DNA of 64,000 nucleotides from Portulaca oleracea (GCA_029582165.1 CM055877.1:5943855-6007854), one strand, 5' to 3'; positions 47,919 to 60,289 are shown, counted from the first letter of the stretch. Notes: generated by a model from the letters alone, not told the origin. Numbers and translations are program-made.

Positions 47919-48254
47919 AACGAGGGAAAAGGTGAAGGACGGTATGTGTTTGGGAATATTTTGTGGAGTTTGGGGGTTTTTTGTAGTTGGCTTGTGTTTG
48001 GCTAAGGGTTCTTTGTGTGTTTCTCACTTAGACATTTCATCGAACACCTTGCAGGCACTAATTTCCAACTTCACCTCAAAAGCTCCAATATGCATCAAAA
48101 TCAACAAACACAATAGCAATAACAACTTCTCCAACACACTTGGAGGCACAAGGGATGGGGAACACAAACATTTCAATCAAATCCAATAAAAGACAACAGT
48201 AGAGAATAACACTATCAAGAACAATGAACAAACTCAAGCTAAATGAAAAACCAA

Positions 48255-48267
48255 AGCTCTGATACCA
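48255..48267 (-). other. Primer-binding site of the gypsy element
   Basis: TTGGTATCAGAGC on the minus strand next to the inner LTR end (48270). Confidence 0.8.
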
Positions 48268-48269
48268 AA

Positions 48270-49237
48270 TGGAGCGTTACCGTATGCGTGGATGGGTGAA
48301 GATTAGCTTGAGTGTGTGAATGGGAGCGATGATCAACACGAACAAGGGCTTAAACACCCAAAGGAAGGATATGACCTTGAGCAAGGAGAGTTCACAACTG
48401 TAGGCCTTACACCCCACCATGATTATCATAGGTAATGCACTTAATAATCACTAAAGGAATGACTTGCTAACACCACCATTAACAAATGGATAAAGTATGA
48501 AAAAGATTTTTGAGAGAGAAATTAGGGGAAAACTCTAACAATTGCATTAGAAAATCATTTAATAACATAAGTTGCCTTGGGAAATGAGAAAACAAGCTAT
48601 TTATACTATACAAAAAAGTTAGGTTAAAACTAAGCAAAATAAACTAAACAACACGCGCGACGCAGACTGTCGCGGGCGCGACGAGCTGTTGTCCGCCACA
48701 ATCTGTCGCCGGCCAACTTGGGTCTCGGACGCGACCAGGACTGTCGTTGGCGCGACGTCCATCTGTCACGGGCGTGAAAGGTCTTGTCCTGAGTGCGACC
48801 TTGATCTTCTCTACTCTCCGGCTGGCCCAATCGAAACGTCGCAGGCGCGACGCCCAGACCAGCATGTCTTCGCGGGTGTGACAGCTTTGACTCGGGCGCG
48901 ACTGGCGCCTGTTTGCTGGCGTGGCTCCTGCCTTGAGTTTATTGCACCGGGGTACTTCCAAGCCTCGACACTCCTCATTCCCGGGACGACCCAGCCCGGT
49001 TCCAAGGCCTCCGAGGTCGTTGACAAGTCCCGAGTCTCTCCTTACTCCAACAAGGATGGCTCGCCGAGGCCACGATAGTGTGATACTCACCACCCCGCCT
49101 TTTGAGAAGGTGTAACGATTCTTGAAAACGAGTGGGTGAGCAGTTTAGTCCGGTGATGACAGGTCGGGATTTCATCCACCTCGTCTTTAACCACAATCCC
49201 GGCTATGAAAGCTTGGCACCGAACCCGATACGGTTCA
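48270..49237 (-). repeat. 5' LTR of the gypsy element
   Basis: 968 bp; a TAATG pentamer follows at 49238-49242 but cannot be matched at the truncated end. Confidence 0.85.
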
Positions 49238-50948
49238 TAATGCATAGTTGGAATATATAGATGATAAAACTCCAACCAGATCTCAAATCAAAATTTTAAA
49301 AAAAGGCGTCAAAGAAAACAAAATATGGCAACAAATAATACTATTATAACATAAAGGGAATACGAATACCCTTGTGCAATTGCATGCAAGAGCCCTAAAT
49401 GAAACTAAGAAGAAATTCACATATTACTTAGATTCACATTAATAACACCAAATTGACACCAATAAAAGTTTAATATCTAAAAACCCTAATTTCATTTTCA
49501 ATACAATCGAAATGTTCTTACCTCTTAAACTGATCTTGAATTTGATGAACAATCTGACTAAGATGCAATATAAAACCCAAATGAAACTTTCAACAAATTC
49601 AATTATTTGTATTCTCATATACGAACTCAAATCTCAAAATACTGACCTTTTAATTCTATGAAAACTTGATAAAAAAATGGCGGATCGCTTGCAAGTGCAC
49701 CTTCGCGTTATATTAGCATATGATAGAACTAGTGGTTAGCGTTGGCCTGAGTACTTCAGACTTTCAATGACAAACACGAAGAATGGAGATGAGACAGAGA
49801 GAAAGAGATTGAGAACAGAGAGCGTTAGAGAGACGAAGCGAAGAGAGATTGTGAAGGTGAGACACTGATGAGACAGAAAGGGAGAACGCTAATGATAATG
49901 ACATAAATAGAAATGAGTATTTCAAGGCAATGACATAAATGGGAACTAACATTTGTGACATAGTTCTTTCTTAGCTTCTTTTAATAAAATTATAGATATC
50001 ACTTCTTTGCCAACATCATTTAGCTGCCAACAAAGTTTAATAATTCAGTACTTGTCACAAGGAAAAAGACAAACCGAATCAAACCATTGACTCTTAGGTT
50101 AAAAGTGTCATATACTTTATTTTATGCCATTTTTCACCAAAATTCTTCTGTTATATAATCTTAGTATTTTTCTTGCTTTATTCCATCTCGTAGCCTATAT
50201 TACCTAGATTTGGGATACAAGTGTCCAATACGGACATGGATTTGGTCCAACATGACATCTCTAAAAATTATGAATACGAGGACACAATATTCAAGGGTCC
50301 GACACGGAAGGCGAAACGCGACCCGTAAATTGCATAATATGTTTAATTATATTAGAAGTGAATATTGTTACTTTTTTAAAGGAATCCTCACAAATTGTAG
50401 ATCCAGAGATACTTTAGTTTAAATTGATTTAATCGATATATAAAATGTATTCAGCCCAACTTTTAAAAAGCCCAAACAAATTGCTTTCACCCCCGCGGCC
50501 GTTTCTGAAGTTTTAAATCAACAAAATCCTTCTAAACACACGCCACTTTTGCCCCCTCTCTCCCATCTTTAACCAGCATTGGAAGTTCGTCCCTGCAACA
50601 AAGGTTCGCCAAAAAGTCTTCTCTGGCACCATTGCCATGGCTGCCACCCTAATTGTTGGAGTTGTTCACCACTTTCATGACGAGTTTCTCAGTCTCTATC
50701 ATTCTCCACTAGCAGCCAACTTTCTACCCCCTTGTTCGGCCATCCATAACGTGTCAGACCCGTGTCTCATGTCAAGATCCATTTCGGGTCGTGCCGATAG
50801 GTATGGCAGCTCTAATAGGCGAGACTAGATATCATAGCTAATAAGTCAAAACCTGGCAAGTGGTGGAAAGATAGGGCAAAAATGGTGAAAATGGCAAAGC
50901 AAAATCTAAGCTTTTTAAGTGAAAAAGCATGGTTTCATTTCAGTTAAG
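49238..50948. other. Intergenic; purine-rich tract and a possible gene stub
   Basis: A GAGA-rich purine tract spans about 49780-49880. At 50637-50828 a 63-codon frame starts in a good context (CCATTGCCATGGC) below a CT-rich leader. I do not recognise it, and it could be the first exon of a truncated gene. Confidence 0.35.
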
Positions 50949-51347
50949 TGTTAAATAGTTAGTAAAAGTTTAAGGATCCTAACTTGTCCCACGCGTGGTC
51001 AGAGGCGCCAGAGGCGCTTTTAGGCGCTTATTAGGCACTTGGCATACGCGTGAGGAGCGTAGAGATAATATAATTATCTATTGCTATTTTCCTTTTATTT
51101 TTATCCTCTGGTGGTTGAGGACAATTGAGATCAGGGGATAAGATTCAACTGTCTAACAATTTGAATCTATCCAGAACCCTATCCATTCTAGTCAGAAGCA
51201 CAGGGGATTGATTTGCTATATAAGAATCGATCCAGGAAGCTTTCTTGTATCCTGGAGACACGATATTGGATTAGGAGCAAAATCTTGTCTTAAAGATAGT
51301 GATTCTATTCATGCCTCAAAGCTCTTCTGAATCCCACATTTCTAACA
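50949..51347 (+). repeat. Probable 5' LTR of the host Copia element
   Basis: TGTTAAATAG...TTTCTAACA (TGTTA/TAACA ends), 399 bp, ends 20 bp before a Copia gag ATG. It contains TATATAAG at 51217-51224 and a GC-rich AGAGGCGCCAGAGGCGC patch near 51005-51040. The 3' LTR lies beyond the window or is lost. Confidence 0.6.
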
Positions 51348-51366
51348 ATTTTAAGACAAGATTTTG
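51278..51366 (+). repeat. 17-bp perfect inverted repeat across the LTR/body junction
   Basis: CAAAATCTTGTCTTAAA (51278-51294, in the LTR) and its exact complement at 51350-51366, immediately after the LTR end and ending at the gag ATG. It occupies the position where a primer-binding site is expected, and no TGG-starting tRNA site is seen there. Confidence 0.85.
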
Positions 51367-51533
51367 ATGGCAGATTCGGAGATGTTCATAGTGATGAATC
51401 AAGATCTCGTAAGGTTGGACAAGTTTGATGGCGCGAATTTCATGCGATGGAAGGACAAGATCATGTTCATGTTGACAACATTAAGGATTGCATATGTTCT
51501 AGATCCAAATTTAGAGGATTTGCCGAATCCAAC

Positions 51534-52614
51534 TGTAGACGCTGAATTTTGTATCAGTATTTTAGTACTAGTTTTAAAAAATAAGCTAGCCGAATAGTTT
51601 AGTAGCATGCAAACCCATTTCTTTTCTAGCCCGAAAGCAAACAAAATAGCCCAGTTCCAACGTCTCGAGTTCGAAGGCCAAAAGCACGCTTGAGCCGGGC
51701 AGAACCCGTCGGTTCCTTGGGCCAAAGCTCGACTTTCAGCAGAACCCTGCAGGTTCTGGCCGAGTAACGCGGCGACTAAGCCTAAAACCCTAAAACGCAC
51801 CCCCTTGCCTCCCTCATTCCACTATAAATTAAACCCTTTTCTCCCTTCCATAGACACACCAGAATATACTAGGAGTATTGACACTAATATATTCTCTCTC
51901 TTCTCTCCCCTTTGCATGATACTTCACTAAAGGTTAGCGTAATTCTTGTATTAATGTATATAATGTAATTTTATTTTCTTTTTCTTTCGTTTCTTTGCAT
52001 GACATTAATGATAAACTCGTGAAATTTATTCAGTTCCTCCCTCTTTTTCAATCTTTCGCTTTAATTTAATTCTAGTAGAGTCTATTCGTTTGAATAGGCG
52101 GGTTTGACGATTTTGATTGTCAAATTCGTAACCTTACCCCCGAATCCATCCTTGGGTTCGTAGGCCGGAGTCTATTTCTTTAACGGTTTGTTGTTTTTCT
52201 CCTAAAATTCAACTGGCGACTCTCTTCTGCACCTTGTTTTCTTCCTTTTCTTTTTTAGGGTTTCTATGACTTTTCTTTACGTTTATTCGAGAACCCAGAC
52301 GGGTTCCTCACCTTTCTCTTTTCTTTTTTTTTCCTTTTGTTTTCCTTTTCGTGGGGTTTAATAGTCAAGAACCCGTCTTGGTTCTGCCACGAACCCAGAC
52401 GGGTTCCTGGTTGTTTTTCCCTCCTTTTTGTTTCTTTTTTTCTTCTTTCCCTAAAGATAAACCTCGAGTACTAAATCGTTTTTTAATCTATTAACTCAAA
52501 TTTATTCTTAAAAGTTCAACCTTATTTAAGGTTAAGCAATCCTAGTCGGCTCCCAATCATACTTTTAAGTAGCGCCGCGAAAAAGGTCATCGGCCGAATT
52601 TTTCGGGGTCTACA
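51534..52614 (+). repeat. 5' LTR of the Tat-type element
   Basis: 1081 bp. Nearly identical to the 3' LTR from 51780 onward, but the palindrome-rich segment 51650-51775 has lost several blocks. Confidence 0.92.
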
Positions 52615-52617
52615 GAT

Positions 52618-52635
52618 TGGCGACTCCACTAGGGA
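52618..52635 (+). other. Primer-binding site (tRNA-Arg type)
   Basis: TGGCGACTCCACTAGGGA, three bases after the LTR. Confidence 0.8.
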
Positions 52636-55418
52636 CTTAAACTTAAAAAGAGGGTAAAACTTGAAAGAATTGAATTTTAGTGTTTTTGTAAAAAAGGAGG
52701 AATTCATTTATTTCACATTTTTATCATTTTAGGCATATTGCATACCAGGCTACTCTTGGGCCTTTATGGCTGGGGAGCACAAAAGCGTTGGTTTAGGTTT
52801 TAAAACTAGGAATTAACCCCGAGAGCGGGAGGTCACTACTTGTGGGATGCACTTACATCGCCAAGCATTTGATCTCTCCTCTCCCCGTGTTACACTCTAA
52901 AGGTTTCCTTGAAACCCAAAGAGCAACACCCCACACATTCTTCCTTGAATTCCATACAAGGAAAATGCACCGGGGCGAGAACATGTGGTACCCTATTCAT
53001 CTCCCTAAACCTAGAAAAACCCTGAATCTAAAGCCATGGTTAGGCTCATCCCGCATCTGTATGTCATGTGATTTAATCCTGTAAAAGTTGAGTCCAAGTG
53101 TCTAGCCCATTCATGAGTCGGGAGTCGTTCTAGTCCGCGTAGGAACATGCGAGGTGCATTTTGGCTTATCGAAACCAGACGGGTTTACGGCTGTCGAGCC
53201 GACCCATTCGTGTCAATTGTCCGTCAGTGTGGGTCCAGCGCGTCATAAACCCAGACGGGTTCTTGGCCATCGTGGATCGCCCATCTGGCCGATAATTGAC
53301 CAACGGCCCGATTAGAGGAAGAGGAACCTGCACGGGTTTCCTAACCCGACCGCCTTCTCTTCTCTTCGGGCCTGACCGCTTCACCCCACGGACAGCCCAA
53401 TGCCTTGCTGATGATCCTATTCGGCCCTTTATGATATTCCCTGAGTCTAATCCCCATTGCGTCCGTTACTTGAATCTGAGCCCGAAACCGAAAGCGATCG
53501 TGACTCGATCCAAGTAAGGACCCAATAGACGATTAATGTTGTCAGTCCGCATGCTAGGTCGATATAGAGTTAGGACATGCACTCCCATAAAAGTGGGTGA
53601 GTCATCCTTGTGTCAGCATATAGGCGTCATGTCCATGTCCTAGGTTCATATAGGTCCACTAAGTCATGCATGCATCGGGTGGGTGGCGTGAAAGTTCTTT
53701 CGAGCACTAATCAGTTTCCATGCAGGCAAGATAACAGACCATCTCCGAGCCCGCATCCGTGACCCATGAACCGGCAGGCTCATTCGCAGTACCAATTACA
53801 GATCGCCTGCCCGATCCATTGAATCCAGTGAATCCACCATGACCGCTAGCGTGCCTAGCCCCCCTCAGAAAACTGTTGAGACTAATTCCATCCAACGGAG
53901 GCCGTAAACCTTTCTTACTTTCTGTTTAACTTGCTTCGCTTAGAAAAATCTGGACGAGATCTCAAAAGTTTTTAAAACCTTTTCCTTCAAACCTTCTGAT
54001 TTTGAGACAAGTTATGAAAGTTGCATCTGACTGCTTTGACTATCTTAGAAAGTATAAATGTGCGTGCCGCAAATCTTTGGGCTAAGTTTAGTTGATTGAG
54101 CCCCATCCCGTGAGTCCACATTGCCTAAATTTTGAATTGATCATTTTCATCAATTCCATGATCCCCTGAGCGACTCACCCATTAGTTGCATCTCTAGAAC
54201 TTGTTTTGCATATTGCTTGAGACTACATGTTTGCATAGCACGCTGTGACAAAGTGATTAAGGCATTCAATTTTCTTAAGCTACATAGCCAAATAGCCTTC
54301 CCTGCATTGTATTTACCGTTCTTTTTGCCCCGCCTAGCCTTTGTTCACCCTTTTTTTCATGATTGAACCCTGACAATACAAGCCTTAGCCTATGATATCC
54401 AGTACCCCTTGAGCCTTGCTTGGTTGGAAGAAAGTCTGTTACTTTTGGAAGGAACAATTGGTTTGGTGTGAGCAAAATATGAAGTCTGGGAGAATCTGAA
54501 AGTCCCATATCTTGAGCGAATTTGGTTATGCTGTTCAAAGTCGAGGTTGTAATAGAAATTTCTTCTCCCCGATCACCCAAAAAAAAAAATCAAAAATCAA
54601 AAAAAAAAATCAAAATAAAAAAAGGGAGTTTCAAAAATAAAAGGGCGATTGGGGAGACGCAACTTAAAGTCCAGAAAACTTTGACTCGGTTGTATTCGGT
54701 TGAGATGTTTTAGGATGGAAGGTGAAACGCTTTGCATACATTAAGTGAGAAGGAGAGTTTAGAGGATTTCATTGAAAATCAATCCAAGCATGGCTTTTAA
54801 CTCCTCATTCCCAAATTTTACCGCTCCTTACCCTAGCCTAAGCCCCATTACAACCCGAAAAGTCCTTTTGATTGTCACTTGTGCATTGCATACCAGTAGT
54901 GGAGAGCGAGGTTCTTACCAAGCTTATGGTAGTTTGCTTCTATTGGTTTGAGCATGAGAGAAACTCACACACATATTCAAAATTGAGTGTTTGAGTGTTC
55001 ATTCCTTCCTGTGTGAGGTTCGCTCTTTCTGGCTAGCTTACGTCCATAACCAACCGCGCATATTTGCATTGTTCTTCGAACTGTTGGTGGACTTATGCGT
55101 CTGAGTTACTTGTTCTCTCCCTTAAGATTCGAAAACTTCTTCCTATCTCTTTCGAACTGAGTTTTGATCTTGTCCAGATTAATCTTTGTGCTTGCTTGTT
55201 AGTTCGACTTTGTGTTGATCGAAAATCCTTTATCCCGAATTGTTTTCAGCAGTATATAGAAAGTCATAACTGCATTGCATAACACCATCATTACATGAGC
55301 ATTGCATCGACAGTCTGCATTAGTACATAAATATAGAAAAATGCATTTAGTACATCATTGCATAGCATTGTCATAAGTACATAGCAAAGAGTTGTGCATA
55401 AAAGGCCCTGCATCCTCA
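52636..55418 (+). other. Non-coding interior of the Tat-type element
   Basis: No domain recognised. Scattered AGACGGGTT motifs (53170, 53250, 53330) and an A-rich tract at 54578-54640. This is where gag would be expected in an autonomous relative. Confidence 0.6.
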
Positions 55419-58052
55419 TCATGCCTGACCTCCGCCACCACCGCTGGCGCTATCAGCCCCATGGGCTCCGCTTCCTCTAGCTCCAAAGTAAGTGTCCCAT
55501 TGGTAATAGGAGGAATCTACCACCTCTGTATCGCCGCCTGAGCCGGACAGGTGCAACACTTCGGTATCGCCTGCGTTAAGCCAAGAATGTTCTGGAACTT
55601 GCCACTCTTGATTACCTCCAGGCCACCCCTGTGGAGCAGGCCAAGAAGTTCTTATCACAGGCTCTGGGACAGGCCACCCCGACCATTCCTGGGTTTGCGT
55701 TCCCCATCCAGACAATCGAGGCTGCTCCAAACCCCCTTGCGAAGGAGTAACGGGAACAACTGGTTGAGACGGAAGCACTGATGAGGCGTCATCTGCGAGG
55801 GTACGGTTATACCCCATAGATGCACCCGAATCACTGCGAAGCACCACGGTAGGATCGACCGCCCCAAAGGAAGTGCCAAAACCCAAATCCACAGTCGGTG
55901 CAGGAGCGTACTCGGGCATTCCATAGGGGTACTGAGGCGAAGGATGAGAAGGTTGGCGCCCCGAACGATGAGATTTTGGAGGAGTATCCAAATACAGTGA
56001 AATGCCTTCCTGCTCGCCACCCGCAGCTCCACCAACGGCGCTAGACTCGGAGCACGTCTCCACCATAAAGCTGGGAGTACCACGCCGAGAGCCGCGGCTC
56101 CGGCGAGAATTCCCATGATCATGAGACCCCGCCTGATGCCCGCGCCCACCTAAAGACATGGATGATATGCTGTTCTCCACAGACCGCTGAAAGTCGTGGC
56201 CAAAATCCGTGTCTCCATAGTGAGAACTAGTTGAATGACTATCTTCAAGCAAGATACCTTTCCCACGATCATCGTGCGCCGGCATGCCCGTGCTCCGCCT
56301 ACTCCTTTCCCCGTGCCTTCGGAGAGCACCATCACCCCCATAAGACCGCCTCGCGTCGGCCATGAAGGAAGAATGTCGAGGAGGGTCAATCCGCTCCGAC
56401 CGACCACGAGGCACCTGCGCATCCGAACGGCGAGGAGGATCCACAGGGCGAGACTGTGCATCGTCATCCACGTCCGCGTCCCCGACCACAGAACCTGCAA
56501 GGTCTTTCTCGCGAGCCCATTTAAGCGTGAAGTAATTCTTGAGAAAGCCCTTCGCTTGTTTCCATCGCCACTGCACAGAATGAGGAAAATCGGTCAAAGT
56601 TTGAGCAAATTGCAACTAAGCAAGGAAAAGATGGGAATCACCTACCGGCTTTCCCATGATCTTCTCTAATTCTGGTTTGATGTCCTCGCTTGTCGCCCTC
56701 GGGTAGCCACAAACTGTGTCCCTAGAGCTACTTTGGCTCTTCTCGTCATCCTTGCAATAGGGCCCCAACTGCTACAAACGCCTCGGCATGCAAGGCTCGC
56801 GGATCGTTCATGGTCTCAGGAGGGTCTGATGGTATTATCCACCTTTCATGACCCAGGGTTTGCCTCGTAAACCTCTCACCAAGGCTCCAGACCCAACCGG
56901 ACGGGCTCTCCACCACCAAGCGCAGGGTACTATCCCTATGCGTCGCATTTCGTGAGGGGATAAAATCTTGTGGAATTGCAAAGCCAACCCAGGCGTTCCA
57001 ATTAACATCATCCTGCACGAATAGAAGAAACATAAGCATCAAAGAAATACAAGAGAGATTACATGAAAAATGTACCTCTTCGAGGTGATCCAGGATGCGG
57101 CGCAGCTCATCCAAACTCCCAAATGGCTTCTTCTTTTGCTCAAGGAAGTTTTTATGCCACCGTTCTCTTTCATGCGAGCATGTCGGGTAGGGATGGCGAA
57201 TCCTTTAATATACTCGTACCCCCATACCTACAAACATATCAATACCGAGACTCACGATATAGGAAAAGAGAGAAAAGCATGTAAAAGAGAAGCGTCTCGA
57301 AGATTACCTCGAGCACCTTCCACATGCTCGGGCCGCTCATCTCCTGCGGACTCTCTGGCGCGAAGAATGGGTCCACATCAGTACCAGGCCGTACACCAAC
57401 GCGAAGCCAGCGAATAAAGTTGGCATAAGCAGCTTTGGCCCAGTTCCGGTGAATGACTTGCTCTAGGTCGAGGAGATTCTTCATCCAGGTCAAATAAACA
57501 TCATCACCTCGATTGGCAAACATTGTGGCAGAGATGAAGTATGCCAGGAAAATAAGCGTACTGAAACTCATCCATATGAGTGAAGTCAGCGGAAGTGATG
57601 ACAGCCTCGAAAGAACCATAGGAGAGTTTCATCTTTTGACCAAATCGGCGCCGTTCGAGCACCGGCTCTAAAAGTTCCATCACTTGGTCTGGCACAACCG
57701 GGTCGAATTCGACGTCTTGACCACCCCAGCGTAGCCCGGTAATCATCACGAAATCGACAGGAGTTATGGTCATTTCTCCTACCGGGAGGTGGAAGGTGTT
57801 TGTAGAATCCCAGAATCTCTCCGCAAGCGCACGCCCCATTACCCGTGGTGTGCAAGGTTCCCAGGCCTTAACACATTTCCAGAAGAGGTCGAATCCTGAC
57901 TCTTCCAAAAGTGTAAGCGCCCAGTTGTCTTCTGCAAAATGCTCCACCACCTTTATTGGCTTCCGCATATTGCCGCCAATCCTAAGGGAGTCCTCCTGAG
58001 GATCCACCACAAAATTCAAAAAAAGAGACAAATCCCTACGGCAGCCTATCAA
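55419..58052 (-). pseudogene. Antisense plant mobile domain (PMD) gene
   Basis: Read on the minus strand. 58052-57504 gives KVVEHFAEDNWALTLLEESG, WDSTNTFHLPVGEMTITPVD and FVMITGLRWGG, the N-terminal PMD (PF10536) pattern. After a frame change near 57555 comes IFLAYFISATMFANRGDD and WAKAAYANFIRWL. GT-AG introns lie at 57307-57228 (80 nt) and 57075-57013 (63 nt), with KPFGSLDELRRILDHLEE and DDVNWNAWVGFAIP on either side of the second. A third intron lies near 56650. The last exon (56615-55419) adds about 398 codons of Gly/Ser/Pro-rich, probably disordered tail. MAIN/MAIL-type PMD proteins act in the nucleus on gene and TE expression; PMD frames are also known in TEs. I count at least three frame breaks. 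Confidence 0.8.
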
Positions 58053-58099
58053 GTGATCCCTAGTTTAGCAAAAGCTAAGTTAAAATTCCACTAAACTAG

Positions 58100-60060
58100 G
58101 GGGCTAAAAAAATCATCCTTCGGCCCACCCATTTAGATCCAAGACGGGTTCTTGCGCCGAACTTTGGGCCGCATCAGCCCAACTCGAAAGGCGGGCTGGG
58201 CCGTTCAAAAGAACCCAGGCGGGTTCAGCGCCGCGACCATGGGCCGCATCAGCCGAGTAAAAAAAACTGGGCCTTGTTGCTTTTGGGCCCACACCTAAAA
58301 ACCAAGACGGGTTTTTTGGAAGTCAGGCCTCATCTTTCGGCCTACCTAAGACAATTGGGCCTGGCAGTTTTCCGCACATCAGAACTCAGACGAGTTCCTT
58401 GCAAAGGGGGCTGGGCCTTATTTTCTTCCGGCCCACTCAAGACAATTGGGCCTCACTGTTTTCGGCCCAACTAAGAGAAACCAAGACGGGTTCGCCTAAA
58501 GGAAGATGGGCCCCTCTTTTCGGCCCAAAAGAAAATGGGCCGCTCACAAACAGCAACCCAGACTTCTAAAAACACAGACGGGTTTTCGGCCCACTGTTTC
58601 CGACTCAACCGAAAAAAGAACTGAGACGGGTTCTAGGCCTAAAAAAAAAACGATCCAATGCATCACAGCCAAAAACGGGCCTTGTCTTCGCCAGCACAAA
58701 TGAGAAACGCAGCCGGGTCCACTACAAGGGGGCTGGGTTTGGGCCTCGCTGTTTTCAGGCCCAATTAAAGCTGGGCCTCGTCTTCTTCGGAAAAAACGCA
58801 GCCGGGTTCTTATGCACAAAAGGGGGCTGGGTTGGGCAAAACGCAGCCGGGTTCCTGTAGGGCTGGCCCATTTTTCTTTCAGCCCAACTCAGACAAAAAA
58901 AAAAAAAAAAAGAGAGAAAAAGTGGGAACTGGGACGGGTTCCTGTAGGCCTGGCCGCAGGCTGGACAGCATCAACCCAGCTCACACAAGTTCTACAAAAA
59001 TTCCGGGCCTCGTTGTTTCTGGCCCAACATAAACGCAGACGGGTTTCTCGGGTTTTCTCACATGGGCTCGTTTTTTCGGGGCTAACTTAAGATAGGATCG
59101 GCTTATCATTTACGGTGCTCTAAAGATCGATTTGAACAATACGGGTAATTGACATAAATTACTTCAACAATATTAGCTAAATCAACAAGCTAGAATTTAA
59201 ACATTTCTACTTGCAAATTTATGCTACAATTAAAGAGCAAAGTCAAGAAGAAGACATTACCCGGACATGTGAATGCTTATGCCATACGTGGTTCCATGGT
59301 TCGGGCACCAATTCCGACGGTTCCCAACCGGGCCGGGGAGTCCATGCTCGCCGGGAAGACATCTCATGTGCCCGATTCGCCACGCATGGGTTGAGCAGGC
59401 GGATCCCTTACTTTCCTAACCATTGCTTCCTAACTAATGAATGAAGGATGAGAGGTGTAGTTGAGTAAGAAGTAGAAGTGAAGGGTGAGGTGTGAGATTA
59501 AAAGCATGAAGAGGCACCCCTTTTATAGGGAAATTGAATGCATACCCACCACACAAGTGGCCAAGCGGCGGGCCCCAGCAGCAAGATAATGGAGAGCATG
59601 CATTGGCCGGAAATCTATCCTAAAATCTATCCATGCATTGGCCAAAAGAAAAAAAGAAAAAAAAAAAAAAGAAGAGATAGCTGGCCCAAGAAACGAACCC
59701 AGACGGGTTCTGTGCAAAGTGCTGGCCCAGTTGAATTCGCAAACGGAAATGGGACATCTCAGACGGGCTCGTTCTCTTGTGAAGAGTCCAAATCGCCGGC
59801 CCAACGCAAAAACGCAGACGGGTTCTGTTGCCCAGCAAACCGGCCCAGTTCCGGAAAGAATGCAGACAGAACCAGCCCAACCCGTCTGCATTTTGAGCCC
59901 AATTTTGAGCCCTGCATACCGGCCCAATTTTGAGCCCAACTTACCTTGGCAGCTCATTTGAACTGGGACGGGTTCCTAGCGCACTCACCAGCCCAAGATA
60001 GGTCGCGAAATTGGGCCTTGCATTTGCAGTCCACTCGAACTTGGACGGGTTCTTGCAGCA
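58100..60060. repeat. Array of GAACCC-AGAC-GGGTTC palindromes
   Basis: Roughly 18-20 copies of (G)AACNCAGACGGGTTC and variants (58140, 58213, 58302, 58382, 58484, 58572, 58617, 58700, 58800, 58843, 58930, 59033, 59697, 59812, 59962, 60033 approx.) alternate with GGGCC/GGCCC motifs, mostly every 40-110 bp. More copies lie in the LTRs and 5' interior. The array is upstream of the antisense gene. Confidence 0.85.
59521..59527 (-). promoter_or_regulatory. Candidate antisense TATA box
   Basis: CCCTATAAAAGGGG on the minus strand (plus 59517-59530), about 1.5 kb upstream of the PMD reading frame and within the palindrome-array region. A minus-strand ATG (59423) follows about 100 bp downstream, leading a short frame with MVRKVRDPPAQ. 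Confidence 0.5.
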
Positions 60061-60289
60061 GCCCAAGCTTGTAATCGAAAGCCAAAACGAGCCCAAGTTC
60101 GTGCTCTAGTTCAAGCCCAAAGCAATGGCAAATTTCAGCCCACTTCCGAGAGCTAAAGCACAATTGACGGGTAAATTCTCTAACTCGTTCTGATTTTCAT
60201 ATAAACTAATGCCCTCCTCCTCTGTTTTGCAGGACAATACACGAGATACGTCGATCGTCAGGCGGTTACAAAAGACGAACACACTTTTC

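Larger units (their letters stand above)
45088..49237 (-). mobile_element. Ty3/gypsy element lacking RT, RNase H and integrase
   Basis: The 5' LTR is 48270-49237 (968 bp, minus strand TGAACC...CTCCA). The 3' LTR is truncated (45088-45891). The primer-binding site TGGTATCAGAGC is on the minus strand at 48255-48267. A purine tract (AGAGGGGGAGTA) abuts the 3' LTR. Only about 2.4 kb lies between LTRs and encodes gag and protease, so the polymerase genes have been deleted. GC-rich GTCGCGGGCGCGAC-type palindromes lie in both LTRs. Confidence 0.87.

Noticed and set aside
55551..57417. Several plus-strand frames of 73-144 aa in the Tat-type element, candidates for gag
   Set aside because: They mirror the minus-strand PMD exons and show no gag, zinc-knuckle or polymerase motif.
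58136..60060. CRISPR-like array (repeated palindrome with variable spacers)
   Set aside because: The repeats are degenerate, the spacing is irregular, and the context is a plant retrotransposon; CRISPR does not apply.
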